DNA from: Algibacter miyuki
Lineage (GTDB): Bacteria > Bacteroidota > Bacteroidia > Flavobacteriales > Flavobacteriaceae
Assembly (NCBI RefSeq): GCF_030409805.1
Contig: NZ_JAUFQP010000001.1
Span: forward strand, 1-64,000
Direction: 5' to 3'
DNA length: 64,000 bases
Shown here piece after piece: positions 1-9,269 of this stretch (positions are counted from its first letter, which is position 1; the number at the start of each line of letters is the position of its first letter). The translations under genes and the position numbers were made by a program. The notes under the pieces were generated by a model that saw nothing but the letters and a program-made list of their open reading frames with translations, was not told the DNA's origin and made no database searches.

Positions 1-713
1 GACCAAGCGTTAGAGGACGTGAAATTTTTGGCGGATTAGAAAGTTACGGAACCACTTGGAGAACTGGTGCTAATGAAAATACAATTATTACATTTAGTGA
101 TAATGTAGAAGTTGCAGGACAAGCCCTTAAAGCAGGATCGTATGCGTTATTCACAAAGTTAATTTCTGCAACCGAGTGGGAATTTATTTTTTATAGCGAT
201 ACTTCAAACTGGGGAACACCAAAGCAATGGGACGATTCAAAAGTGGTTGCAACGGCAAAATTAGCTGTTGAAGAAATTCCTTTTAATGTAGAAACACTAA
301 CTATTGATATTAATAATATAACTAATAATGGCGCTACGTTAGAGTTAATTTGGGAAAACTCTTATGTAGCAGTACCTTTTACTGTACCTACAGAAACAGC
401 GGTTTTGAAGGCTATTGATAAAGTCATGAATGGACCTGGTGAAGCCGATTATTATGCAGCAGCAGCGTATTATCTTGCAGAAGGTAAAGACATGAAAAAA
501 GCAACAGAATGGATTGATAAAGCGGTTGAAATGACTAAAGATAATCCTCGTTTTTATTACTTACGTCGTCAAGCATTAATTCATGCTGCAAATGGTGATA
601 AAGCCGGAGCTATTAAAGCAGCGAAAGAATCTTTAAAACTTTCTAAAGCAGCAGGAAATGATGGTTATATTAAAATGAATACAGCATCTCTAAAAGAATG
701 GGGCGCTCTATAA
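1..713 (+). CDS. DUF2911 domain protein, 5' partial
   Basis: The frame is open from the first bases of the window to the stop at 713, so the start lies upstream; the ATG at 243 is internal. The translation carries the DUF2911 hallmark WRTGANENT (about residue 20 of the visible part), followed by a beta-rich domain and, in the last ~90 residues, alanine-rich helices that resemble a TPR hairpin pair. DUF2911 proteins are common secreted proteins of Bacteroidota with no settled function. The signal peptide expected for the family would be outside the window. A strong terminator-like hairpin follows. The family call is confident; the function is unknown. Confidence 0.85.
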   Translation, partial: PSVRGREIFGGLESYGTTWRTGANENTIITFSDNVEVAGQALKAGSYALFTKLISATEWEFIFYSDTSNWGTPKQWDDSKVVATAKLAVEEIPFNVETLTIDINNITNNGATLELIWENSYVAVPFTVPTETAVLKAIDKVMNGPGEADYYAAAAYYLAEGKDMKKATEWIDKAVEMTKDNPRFYYLRRQALIHAANGDKAGAIKAAKESLKLSKAAGNDGYIKMNTASLKEWGAL

Positions 714-767
714 TTATTTAAACAGCGTAACATACATTTACTTTTTAAAAAGTAAAAATAATTTATA

Positions 768-808
768 AACAGCTCAACAATAAATATATTGTTGAGCTGT
801 TTTGTTTT
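768..808 (+). terminator. Intrinsic terminator after DUF2911 gene
   Basis: A perfect 15-bp inverted repeat (AACAGCTCAACAATA at 768-782, its complement at 787-801) with a 4-base loop is followed by TTGTTTT. It lies 54 bp after the DUF2911 stop. A shorter palindrome (ACTTTTTAAAAAGT, near 739-753) sits between the two. No gene is visible from 809 to 964. Confidence 0.8.
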
Positions 809-964
809 AAAGAATTTAGTAATTTTTATTTCGGCTTACGCTATTAAAGATACACGAGGTTATTTATATGAAACTATTCTACATAACTTTTTAAATTATT
901 TTTTACGCCAAGTTGTATTTATAAGTATATTAGCTCGGTTATTGTGTCATCTTTCACGATTATT

Positions 965-1348
965 ATGAGAAAATTAGAGTTTTTAAAAACAATAATTAAT
1001 TTTCACCTCATAGGGGTATTAATTACAACACTTAGTCGGTTTATTTTATTTCTAGCCTTTTTACCTCGAATAACAGACACCGAAAGTTATGGCTTATTAT
1101 TCCCAATTGGACTGCGTATTGATATTGTTTTATTATCCTACATGGCTGCTTTATCTGCCGTATTAATTCTATTACAAGCGGGAAAAGAAGCCGTACAATT
1201 TAATGTTGTAGAGAAAGATACTTTAACAGCTGAAACCAACGTTAATCAAGAACTTGTAAAAGATGCTATTAGCCATATTTTAACAGCTTCAAAAGCGTAT
1301 AATGGAATAGAATATAGGTTGCCAGAGGTAAACTTGGAAAGTGAATAA
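965..1348 (+). pseudogene. Fragment of an LtaS-like membrane sulfatase N-terminus
   Basis: The ATG at 965 is preferred over a GTG at 944. The first ~70 residues contain two hydrophobic helices and the stretch LLFPIGLRIDIVLLSYMAAL, which resembles the start of the membrane domain of Bacteroidota LTA-synthase-like sulfatases. Those proteins usually run beyond 600 residues; this frame ends after 127. The last ~55 residues (from about QAGKEAVQF) are hydrophilic, look unrelated to that family, and are not recognised. A deletion joining two gene ends is the simplest reading. An intact small membrane protein cannot be excluded. Confidence 0.45.
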
Positions 1349-1422
1349 TGAAAGGCAAATGAATTTCAAGTTGGGATAATTATTGCTTCCAAAGGAAGAT
1401 TTTTAAAAATTAAGAAAAGACA

Positions 1423-2304
1423 TTGACACAGATACATTTTATTGTTAATCCCATTTCGGGCAACGGAAAACACAGACTTTCCGAAGCATTCCTTGAAGAT
1501 TTTTTTGATGTAAACCATTACACATTAAAGGTGAAGTTTTCTAATCATCGTGGGCATGCCATCACGTTAACAAAAGCATCTATTGCAGATGGAGCAAATA
1601 TTATTGTGGCCTGTGGTGGCGATGGTACCATAAATGAAGTGGCTTCAACCTTGGTAGGTAAAAATATTCCGTTAGGCATTATTCCTGTAGGTTCTGGTAA
1701 TGGTTTAGCGTCTAATCTTAATATTCCTCAAGATATCAATAAAGCCATTAATATTATTTTAAAAAATGCGCAAACATGGATTGATGTGGGCTGTTTAAAT
1801 AATCAGTATTTTTTCAGTAATATGGGGTTTGGTTTTGATGGTAATGTGATTAAAAATTATGAAGCTTCGGAACACAGAACGCTTTATTGCTATTTAAAAG
1901 CATCCATCAAATCGTTTCGTAATTATAACAAAAAGGAAACAATATCTGTTAAAATTAATGATAAAGACGTTTTAATAAATCCATTTTTAATTTTTATTTC
2001 AAACTCTAACGAAATGGGGTATAACGTGAGTTTAACCCCAAAAGCGTCATTGCAAGATGGCTTGCTAGATGTTGTTATTGTACCACAAATAAGCAAAGCA
2101 AAAATGTTGCTTTTTTGCTTATCTATGCTGTTTAGAAAGCCTGATTTTTTTAAGGAATCCTCATGTTTTCAAACTAAATCGTTTAAAATAAAAAGAATAG
2201 AAGGCGATTGTTTTGAAACTCAGATAGATGGTGAATTTTTAAAAATAGAAACGGTTTCTGTTGCTATTTCAGTAAAATCTAAAGCCCTTGTTGTTATCGC
2301 TTAA
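1423..2304 (+). CDS. Diacylglycerol/lipid kinase family protein (YegS/DagK-like)
   Basis: A soluble 293-residue protein of the diacylglycerol kinase catalytic family, expected to use ATP to phosphorylate a lipid such as diacylglycerol at the inner membrane face. Visible motifs are NPISGNGK (9-16), the nucleotide-binding GGDGT (65-69), and PVGSGNGLA (88-96). The C-terminal beta-sandwich with LLDVVIV fits the family. Length is normal. The only plausible start is a TTG at 1423: the frame is closed by a TAA at 1411 and no ATG exists before the first motif. A purine-rich AAGAAAAG precedes it. Substrate is not predictable from sequence. Confidence 0.85.
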   Translation: MTQIHFIVNPISGNGKHRLSEAFLEDFFDVNHYTLKVKFSNHRGHAITLTKASIADGANIIVACGGDGTINEVASTLVGKNIPLGIIPVGSGNGLASNLNIPQDINKAINIILKNAQTWIDVGCLNNQYFFSNMGFGFDGNVIKNYEASEHRTLYCYLKASIKSFRNYNKKETISVKINDKDVLINPFLIFISNSNEMGYNVSLTPKASLQDGLLDVVIVPQISKAKMLLFCLSMLFRKPDFFKESSCFQTKSFKIKRIEGDCFETQIDGEFLKIETVSVAISVKSKALVVIA

Positions 2305-2382
2305 CGGTTCAAAAATGAAGTAAAATTTATACTTCTAGTAGTACTATATTTTTTATATGGAGAGTAAAATCATGATTTTTGA

Positions 2383-3477
2383 TTATTTCCACAAATCATC
2401 ATAAGTTAAATAACCCGTATTTATTAATGTTGATTTCAAATAAAACTGATTTAATTTTTTGTTTTTTGTCAATTGAATAATATCCTTTTCAATAGGTTTA
2501 GTAAGATTTCCTAGATTTTGAAGTGTGGCATAGGCAATGAAATAATCATTTGTTACTTCATCTAAAATATATTTTAATGCTTCTGGGTTTGAATTTTGTT
2601 TTATAAGAATTTCGGCACTCATTAAACGTACTTCGGTATTCTCGTTTTGGTTTCTGAAGTTTTTGGTAACCGCCTCAGGAACTTTGGATATTAAATGTCT
2701 TTCTAATAATTGAAGCACGCCAATACTGCCCCAATAACGAATAGCTGGATTGTCTGAATTTAAAAAAGTAACAAGTTTGTTTAAGTCCGATGGTTGTGCC
2801 GTACTAGCATAAGCTGCGGCATCGATAATAGCATCAATAGGTTGTTTCGTGTTTCTAACGTAGTTGTAAAAAGGCGTTTTTTCATCTTTTCTACGCATAG
2901 ACCACGGGTATAATCCAAGGTCTTTATTGGTTTTCATAAAATCTAATAACTTATGTTTTAGCTCTGCAATTTTTTCTTGATGTTGAGAGGAGTTAATTAA
3001 ATTATTGACCTCATACGGATCGGTTTCTGTATCGAAAAACTCTAAAGCATCGGCTGGTTTCCAAAATAGTTGTTGAAGTGTATTCACTTCACCTTTAATA
3101 TTTGCAACATCCCAAGCTTGGTATGATGGCATTTGCCATTGGTATGATTGACGAGTGCCATTAGGGTAAGCCGAGTTAAAATTCCAAATTAATTTATAAC
3201 GACCATCGGTAAGCGCACGCGCCGGAATGTAATTTTGTTCTTGGTTGGCTTTATATAAAAACAATTCAGATTTTGGTTCGGGTAGGTTCTGTCCTAAAAA
3301 TGGTTTTCCCATCATAAAATCTGGAGTTTCAATGTCTAGTAAATTGAAAACGGTAGGTGCAAAATCTACAAAACCTACAAGCTTGGTGTTTATAGATGGA
3401 ATTTCAGCACCAGCTAAATGTTTATATTTTTCAGGAAAATGTACTATTAACGGTACACGCGTTCCTGTATCGTACAA
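2383..3477 (-). pseudogene. 5'-truncated S1-type sulfatase
   Basis: This 364-codon frame begins, in homology terms, in the middle of a sulfatase. Its first residues, LYDTGTRVPLIVHFPEK, form a conserved segment found late in the alkaline-phosphatase-fold domain of S1 sulfatases. The rest is the C-terminal subdomain (RYKLIW, FFDTETDPYEVNNL) and a helical, HEAT-like tail. The N-terminal half with the modified Cys/Ser motif (C/S-x-P-S/A-R) and metal ligands is absent. The codon at 3477 is TTG; the ~19 codons upstream, back to a stop, are not sulfatase-like. It cannot be an active sulfatase unless the missing part is supplied elsewhere. Homology is confident; the pseudogene call is strong inference. 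Confidence 0.8.
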
Positions 3478-3483
3478 AAAAGC

Positions 3484-3582
3484 TTTTCTAATAGAGCAAG
3501 TGCTGCAAAGAAGATTAAAGTATTGGTTTTAGAAAAGACGATTCCATTTAAAAATGATGTGGCGTTTCTTTTTAATAGTTAA
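3484..3582 (+). pseudogene. Possible C-terminal remnant of an unknown gene
   Basis: A plus-strand frame abutting the point where sulfatase homology stops reads SNRASAAKKIKVLVLEKTIP and continues to FKNDVAFLFNS before a TAA. It has coding-like composition but no start codon of its own. It may be the tail of a gene fused by deletion to the broken sulfatase. The source family is not recognised. Confidence 0.2.
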
Positions 3583-4120
3583 GCACTTTTTTTAAAAAGT
3601 CTAAATAACGCTCATAAAAATCGACAATGCAATATCTTCTTTTTTTTTGGTATGAAGTTGTTTTTAGCTGTAATGGATGTCTTAAATAACATGTGTTAAT
3701 GTTGCGGATGTTCTAAACAGAAGTCTATAGGTTGGTTTCCAACATTTTTTGCGCAGTAAAAGAGATTTTTTGTACATGGCATTGGTTAACTCTAAAAGAG
3801 GTGCAGACAATGTTTGTAGAGTACGATCCAATTAATAAAAGGATATAGCTAGGAGTCTTGTTTTTTGTAAATGACCGATTAAAATTATTAAACCAGAATT
3901 TATTATGATGTTTCAACACGATTATAAATGATGCATTTTGTCCGTTTAATATACCAGAAGTTTTAGTGGGTGAAAACAAATAAAATAGGAGTAAGGTTTT
4001 AAAAATGGGGTTTTCTCAAATTATACACAATAATATGTTAACTGTAATTTGATATTAAAACCGCTATATTATTATCATTAACGTAAAATCTGAATACGAT
4101 TATTGCTGTTTTATTAAAAA
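3583..4120 (+). other. Spacer with no intact gene, possibly decayed coding sequence
   Basis: No convincing gene on either strand. Two short plus-strand stretches look like worn coding sequence: one ending WLTLKEVQTMFVEYDPINKR (about 3760-3846), and one ending NDAFCPFNIPEVLVGENK (stop near 3983). The minus-strand frame at 3725-3979 is antisense to these and matches nothing I recognise. With the broken genes on the left, this reads as a region of gene loss. Confidence 0.35.
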
Positions 4121-4125
4121 AAGGT

Positions 4126-4155
4126 TTTGTTTAACAAATAAATAACATATATTTG
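4126..4155 (+). promoter_or_regulatory. Bacteroidota-type promoter of the susC/susD pair
   Basis: TTTG at 4126-4129 and TATATTTG at 4148-4155 match the -33 (TTTG) and -7 (TAnnTTTG) consensus of the Bacteroidota primary sigma factor with 18 bp between them. Transcription would begin around 4160, leaving a leader of about 320 nt before the susC-like start. Confidence 0.6.
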
Positions 4156-4165
4156 GAAAACCAAT

Positions 4166-4190
4166 CTGGAAAACCAATTTGGTTTACCAG
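4166..4190 (+). promoter_or_regulatory. 25-bp palindrome, candidate operator of susC/susD
   Basis: Arms CTGGNAAACCAA and TTGGTTTNCCAG are exact inverted copies around one central base. Immediately upstream (4153-4165) is a further half-site-like copy, TTGGAAAACCAAT. The palindrome begins 10 bp after the -7 box and so covers the expected transcription start, a classic position for a repressor. The TGGTTTACCA core resembles GntR/FadR-type sites, but the regulator is unknown. The only GntR gene in this window is 47 kb away. Confidence 0.55.
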
Positions 4191-4480
4191 GAATTAAAAC
4201 AAAACTAAAACGAAACATTAACTTAAAAAGCATGATGAAAAAAGACTTGAAAACTAAATAAAAACGAAAGATACACACGCTACTCTTTTAATTAATTATT
4301 CCCTTTTAAAAAGAGTGTATGACTAAAATCAACAAAAATTATAATCCATTCAGCCGAAAAAATAGAAATTCTGTTGTTTTAGCTGAAATTTTTTTTGTTA
4401 ATCAGGGATAAAGCACTTGTAGCTTTTGAATAAATATAAAAGCCAACCTAAAAAACATTATTAACATAACACAAACACAA

Positions 4481-7400
4481 ATGAATTTAAAAACTAAACT
4501 AATTTTAGCAGGTATATTGATATTCAATATGTCGTTGTTTGCTCAAGATGGTTACGTCTTGTCAGGTACCGTACTAAATGAATCAAAGGTGCCAATTCCT
4601 GGAGTAAACGTAATTGTAGCCAATACGTCTAGAGGAAGTGCTACCGATTTTGATGGAAATTTCCAACTTGAAGTTTCTAAAGGAGATAAACTTAATTTTT
4701 CTTTCGTTGGGTATGTTACTCAAACAGTAAGTATTAATGGACAGAAAACGCTAAGTATTGTAATGGCTGAAGATGCTAGTAAGCTAGACGAAGTTGTAGT
4801 TGTAGGTTATGGTGCTCGTAAAAAGAGTGACATTACAGGCGCTGTATCTTCCGTTAAGGCTGATGAGTTAACTGCGTTTCCCGTATTAGATGCAGCTCAA
4901 GCACTTCAAGGTCGTGCAGCAGGTGTTGTTGTTCAATCTAATAATGGTGGAGAGCCAGGCGCACCTATCAGTATAAAAATTAGAGGAAATACGTCTATTA
5001 GTGCTAATAGTTCTCCACTTATTGTTGTCGATGGTTTTGTTGGAGCATCAATGCCTCAACCTAATGATATTAAGTCTTTAGAAGTATTGAAAGATGCCTC
5101 AGCAACGGCAATATATGGTTCTAGAGGATCTAATGGTGTAGTTTTAGTCACCACTAAAAAAGGTAGAAGTGGAAAATTAACTGTTGAGTTGAATTCAACT
5201 TATGCTGTTCAAAACATTGCAAATCAATTAGACTTGCTTAATGCCGATGAATTTGCAGATTATCAACAACAAGTAAATAATAATACAGCTATAACAACTG
5301 GACAAGCTCCTGCTACTTATTCTCAAGGAACTGGAGATACAGATTGGCAAGATTTAATTTATAGATCTGGTAGTACTGCTAACCATCAACTTGCTTTTTC
5401 AGGAGGAACAGATAAAATAAATTTTTATGCTTCTGGAAACTACTTTAAACAAGAAGGTATTATTGTTAATTCGGATTTTGAAAGAGCAACATTTTTATCA
5501 AATATAGATGCTCAGGTAACCGATAAACTTAAATTTGGGATGAACCTTTTTGGTTCTAGAGGTATTAAAAATGGTGTTGCTACGCAATCTACAGGTTCAA
5601 ACGGAGTAGGTGCCGGTGGAGATGATGTTATTTCTTTAGCGATGCGTTATGCACCAGACCAACCATTAAGAAATGCAGATCTTAGCTATAATTCAGGTAA
5701 TACTGTAGGTGATTTAGTTGATAATCCATATGCTGTTGCTACAGAACGAGTTGATGAAACAACATCAGATAATTTTAGAGCTAACTTTTATGGAAATTAT
5801 GATATTTTAGAAAATCTTACTTTTAAAACAACGTTTGGTTTAAGTTCTGAGAGTGAAACACAAGGTACATATAACCCCTCAACATTGGCTGTTACAGCTG
5901 GTGCAGAAGGCGGTAGAGCTAGTGTTACCAACGCTAAAAGAACAAATATATTAAGTGAAAACTATTTAACATATACAAAAGAAATAGGTAAAGGAGATTT
6001 AACTTTACTAGCAGGTGTATCTTACCAAAAAACTAAAACGGAAGCATTTTCAGCAGCAGGAACAGGTTTTATTTCAGATGCGTTCTCTTTTTATGCACTA
6101 GACAAAGCAACAGGATTATTACAACCTGATTCATCTTTATCTGAAACAGAAATTCAATCTCAGTTCGGAAGGGTAAATTATGATTATGATGATAAGTACT
6201 TATTAACAGCTACAGTGCGTCGCGATGGAGCTTCAAACTTTGCAGCAAATCAAAAATATGCGATTTTCCCGTCAGGAGCTTTAGGTTGGAAAATATCGAA
6301 TGAAGACTTTTTAAAAGATAGCGAAACCATTTCTAACTTAAAATTAAGAGTAAGTTACGGTGTTACAGGTAACCCATCAATTAGCCCTTACCAATCTTTA
6401 GCTAGGTTTGCAAGTATTTATGCAGCTTCTAATGGACAAACGGTAAATGCCATTACTCCAGAACAACCTGCTAACCCAGATTTAAAATGGGAATCGTCGT
6501 ACCAAACAAATATTGGTGTAGATTTAGGTTTATTCAATAGTAAAGTAACACTTTCGTTAGATTACTATAATATTGATACTAAAGACTTAATTCTTGGAAA
6601 TAATGGAATTCCTGAGTATTTCGGTTTTGCCAACGATGAAATTTTAACTAACCTTGGTGAGATTAACAATAAAGGATTCGAAATTTCTTTAAACACAAGA
6701 AACATTACAAACGATAATTTTAGTTGGACTACGGATTTTAACTTATCTGTTAATAAAAATGAAGTAGTAGCTTTAATTAATGATGCTGATTTATTTGGTG
6801 ATGCTACACCAAGTTATTTTAGTCATGATAGAAGTTATGTGTTAAGAGTAGGAGAATCAGTAGGTCAATTTTGGGGCTATGAATATGCAGGTGTATACCA
6901 AGGTGGAGCAGTGCCAGAAGGTACTCAAACACAACCAGGCGGTGTTGCTGGAGACCCATTATTTAGAGATATAGATAATAGTGGAGATATCACTGAAGAT
7001 GATAGAACAACTATAGGTGATCCTAATGCAGATTATACTTTCGGTTTTACTAATAGCTTTTCTTATAAAGATTTTGATTTAAATATCTTTTTTCAAGGGT
7101 CTCAAGGTGGTGATATTTTTAACTTAACAAATGTACAGTTGAATAATGGTGATGCTAATACTACTAGAGATTATTATAACAACGCGTGGACACCAACAAA
7201 CACTAATACTAACGAACCTCGTGTAGGAAACAATAGTAATAGAGAAATTTCTTCTCGTTTTGTTGAAGATGGTAGCTTTATCAGATTAAAAAACATCGCT
7301 CTTGGGTATAACTTACCAGGTGATATTACTGAAAGATTAGGTTTAGAGCGTGTTAGATTTTCTGTAAGTGCTCAAAATTTATTAACGTTCACTAACTATT

Positions 7401-7537
7401 CTGGATTAGATCCTGAAGTAAGCTACTTTGGTGGTAGTGGTGTTGATAACGTAAAGAGTAATACGGTACAAGGGTTTGACTTTGGAAATTATCCAACAGT
7501 AAGATCGGTTAACTTTAGTCTTAATGTGAAATTTTAA
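4481..7537 (+). CDS. SusC/RagA-type TonB-dependent outer-membrane receptor
   Basis: A 1018-residue outer-membrane transporter expected to import oligosaccharides with energy from TonB-ExbBD. In order: signal peptide (1-21, ending SLFAQ), carboxypeptidase-regulatory-like beta domain (about 24-105), the family motif DEVVVVGYG (about 103-111) and plug domain (to about 235, with GRAAGV, SIKIRGNTS and ATAIYGSRG), then the 22-strand barrel ending in an aromatic residue (NVKF). It has no N-terminal STN domain, so it should not signal to an anti-sigma factor. It is followed 14 bp later by its SusD partner, with which it forms the usual lid-and-barrel complex. No glycan-degrading enzyme lies beside it apart from the broken sulfatase upstream, so the substrate cannot be inferred. 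Confidence 0.95.
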   Translation: MNLKTKLILAGILIFNMSLFAQDGYVLSGTVLNESKVPIPGVNVIVANTSRGSATDFDGNFQLEVSKGDKLNFSFVGYVTQTVSINGQKTLSIVMAEDASKLDEVVVVGYGARKKSDITGAVSSVKADELTAFPVLDAAQALQGRAAGVVVQSNNGGEPGAPISIKIRGNTSISANSSPLIVVDGFVGASMPQPNDIKSLEVLKDASATAIYGSRGSNGVVLVTTKKGRSGKLTVELNSTYAVQNIANQLDLLNADEFADYQQQVNNNTAITTGQAPATYSQGTGDTDWQDLIYRSGSTANHQLAFSGGTDKINFYASGNYFKQEGIIVNSDFERATFLSNIDAQVTDKLKFGMNLFGSRGIKNGVATQSTGSNGVGAGGDDVISLAMRYAPDQPLRNADLSYNSGNTVGDLVDNPYAVATERVDETTSDNFRANFYGNYDILENLTFKTTFGLSSESETQGTYNPSTLAVTAGAEGGRASVTNAKRTNILSENYLTYTKEIGKGDLTLLAGVSYQKTKTEAFSAAGTGFISDAFSFYALDKATGLLQPDSSLSETEIQSQFGRVNYDYDDKYLLTATVRRDGASNFAANQKYAIFPSGALGWKISNEDFLKDSETISNLKLRVSYGVTGNPSISPYQSLARFASIYAASNGQTVNAITPEQPANPDLKWESSYQTNIGVDLGLFNSKVTLSLDYYNIDTKDLILGNNGIPEYFGFANDEILTNLGEINNKGFEISLNTRNITNDNFSWTTDFNLSVNKNEVVALINDADLFGDATPSYFSHDRSYVLRVGESVGQFWGYEYAGVYQGGAVPEGTQTQPGGVAGDPLFRDIDNSGDITEDDRTTIGDPNADYTFGFTNSFSYKDFDLNIFFQGSQGGDIFNLTNVQLNNGDANTTRDYYNNAWTPTNTNTNEPRVGNNSNREISSRFVEDGSFIRLKNIALGYNLPGDITERLGLERVRFSVSAQNLLTFTNYSGLDPEVSYFGGSGVDNVKSNTVQGFDFGNYPTVRSVNFSLNVKF

Positions 7538-7551
7538 TAAAAGAAAAAAAT

Positions 7552-9120
7552 ATGAAAACATATAAATATTTATCCCTACTAATGGTAAGTTTATCCATTG
7601 TTGGATGCTCAGATTTAGAAGAAGAACCTATAGGATTGTTAGCGCCAGAAGGCTTCTTTCAAACTACAAAAGATATACAAACATCAGTTAATGGCGCATT
7701 AACGCATGCTATTAATGAACAGTTTTGGGGACGTAAATTATCTATTGGATTAATGTTACGTTCTGATATGGTAGATCTTGCATCAGACGAAACAAGAAGA
7801 GTTGAAATGAATGAATTTACTACTTTAGGTAGTAACGGTATGATTACCGAATTTTGGCCAAGAACATATCAAGGTATTGCGGCAGCTAATCAAGCTATCG
7901 AGGGCGCTGAAAATGTAGATGTAGATGAGTCTATTAAAAACCCAGTTACAGCACAAGCTTATTTTGCAAGAGCATTTTACTATTTTCATTTAGTACGTCA
8001 ATTTGGAGATGTACCATATATTGATGTTACCATTAGTGCTTCAAATGCAGACGAATTAGCTTCTTTAAGCAAAACCCCGGCTGCAGATGTATATGCAAAA
8101 ATTATTGCCGATTTAGAATTTGCTAAAACTTGGTTGCCAAACACGCAAGCCTCAAGGTCTATACCGTCTAAAGCAGCTGCAAGCTCTTATTTAGCTTTGG
8201 TGTACTTAACCATGGCAGGAACAAACGATAATGCGATGTTTAAAAAAGCTTTTGATGAAGCCCAAGAAGTTATAGATAATAGAGGGGTATATGAGTTAGC
8301 ATTAGAAGCTGATTTTCAAACCTTATTTGATGCTGATAAAATAGACGAATCAAAAGAACCAATATTTGCTTTAGATTATAATAATTTTGAAGCACCAGAT
8401 AATGCTTATGATCAAATAGCGCCAATGACAGGTATTCGTGGAGATGAGAAAAATGGTGGCAGCTGGTCTGTTGCAGTACCAGCTTTAGCTGTTTATGAAA
8501 CTTGGGATTCAGCAGATTACAGAAGAGCGGTTAGCATGGATGATTCAGCATTTTTTGACGATGATGATGATGACACTACACCAGCGGTAGAATATCCTTA
8601 TACTCAATTTGGTATTGTAACAGGATCGTTGCATAAATTTGCTAAACAAAGACCATATATTGCTAAGTACACACGTTTTCCTGGACCTTTTGCTCGTGGA
8701 AACGGAAGAGCAACTAGTCATAATTACTCAATGATTCGTTATGCTGAAGTATTGTTAATAGCTGCTGAAGCTGCTGTAGAACTTGGTGACAATGAATCTG
8801 CTGTAAAGTATATAAATGAAGTAAGAGAAAGAGCTAGGGCTGGAGGATCATGGAAAAGTACAGGGTTAAGTACTGTTCCTGCTGATATTTCTGGAACAGT
8901 TACTGCTAATGACGTACTTGAAGAACGTAGATTAGAGTTAGCTTTTGAAGGAAAAAGATGGTATGATATTGCTAGAAGAAGAATAGGAACAGAAGTATTT
9001 GGTATTTCTGGATTAGAGGGAGAAAAAGCATTCTTTAGTGCTGATGATTATTTAATGCCTTTACCTTCAGATGAATTAGATAGAAACCCTAATTTATTAC
9101 CTCAAAACCCTGGTTACTAA
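7552..9120 (+). CDS. SusD/RagB-family surface glycan-binding lipoprotein
   Basis: A 522-residue lipoprotein that should cap the SusC-like barrel and capture oligosaccharides. It has a short signal peptide with lipobox ending at Cys19; the acidic SDLEEEP just after the Cys resembles the export signal that sends Bacteroidota lipoproteins to the cell surface. The central part carries TPR-like helices (AQAYFARAFYYFHLVRQFGDVPY) and the C-terminus the SusD signature (EVRERAR, then LEERRLELAFEGKRWYDIAR). An unusual run of aspartates (FFDDDDDDTT, near residue 335) may be a calcium-binding or flexible loop. Its length is normal. A terminator hairpin follows, so the transcript probably holds only these two genes. 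Confidence 0.95.
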   Translation: MKTYKYLSLLMVSLSIVGCSDLEEEPIGLLAPEGFFQTTKDIQTSVNGALTHAINEQFWGRKLSIGLMLRSDMVDLASDETRRVEMNEFTTLGSNGMITEFWPRTYQGIAAANQAIEGAENVDVDESIKNPVTAQAYFARAFYYFHLVRQFGDVPYIDVTISASNADELASLSKTPAADVYAKIIADLEFAKTWLPNTQASRSIPSKAAASSYLALVYLTMAGTNDNAMFKKAFDEAQEVIDNRGVYELALEADFQTLFDADKIDESKEPIFALDYNNFEAPDNAYDQIAPMTGIRGDEKNGGSWSVAVPALAVYETWDSADYRRAVSMDDSAFFDDDDDDTTPAVEYPYTQFGIVTGSLHKFAKQRPYIAKYTRFPGPFARGNGRATSHNYSMIRYAEVLLIAAEAAVELGDNESAVKYINEVRERARAGGSWKSTGLSTVPADISGTVTANDVLEERRLELAFEGKRWYDIARRRIGTEVFGISGLEGEKAFFSADDYLMPLPSDELDRNPNLLPQNPGY

Positions 9121-9168
9121 TAAAAAAGTGATTATTTAATCAGAACAAATAATATTTTTACAAAAAAA

Positions 9169-9195
9169 GGTTTCAAGCAATTGAAACCTTTTTTT
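9169..9195 (+). terminator. Terminator of the susC/susD transcript
   Basis: GGTTTCAA, a 4-base loop and TTGAAACC (9169-9188) are followed by a run of T, with a run of A before the stem. A second small stem (TTAGATT-agg-AATCTAA, 9194-9210) follows directly. Confidence 0.8.
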
Positions 9196-9222
9196 AGATT
9201 AGGAATCTAATATAGCACAAAC

Positions 9223-9253
9223 AAAAAAGAGCCCTTAATGGGCTCTTTTTTTA
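9223..9253 (-). terminator. Bidirectional terminator, end of the metal operon
   Basis: AGAGCCC (9228-9234), loop TTAAT, GGGCTCT (9240-9246), with A-tract on the left and T-tract on the right, so it can work on both strands. It ends the minus-strand metal operon and backs up the susD terminator. Confidence 0.75.
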
Positions 9254-9269
9254 TGTTTGAATTCAACTT

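Noticed and set aside
2383-3477. Functional sulfatase
   Set aside because: The catalytic Cys/Ser motif and N-terminal metal ligands are missing and the frame upstream is unrelated.
3725-3979. 84-residue minus-strand frame
   Set aside because: No recognisable similarity or ribosome-binding site; it is antisense to scraps that look like decayed plus-strand coding sequence.
4282-4317. ACTCTTTT/AAAAGAGT inverted repeat in the susC leader as an attenuator
   Set aside because: The stem is short, AT-rich and has a long loop without a proper T-tract; not convincing.
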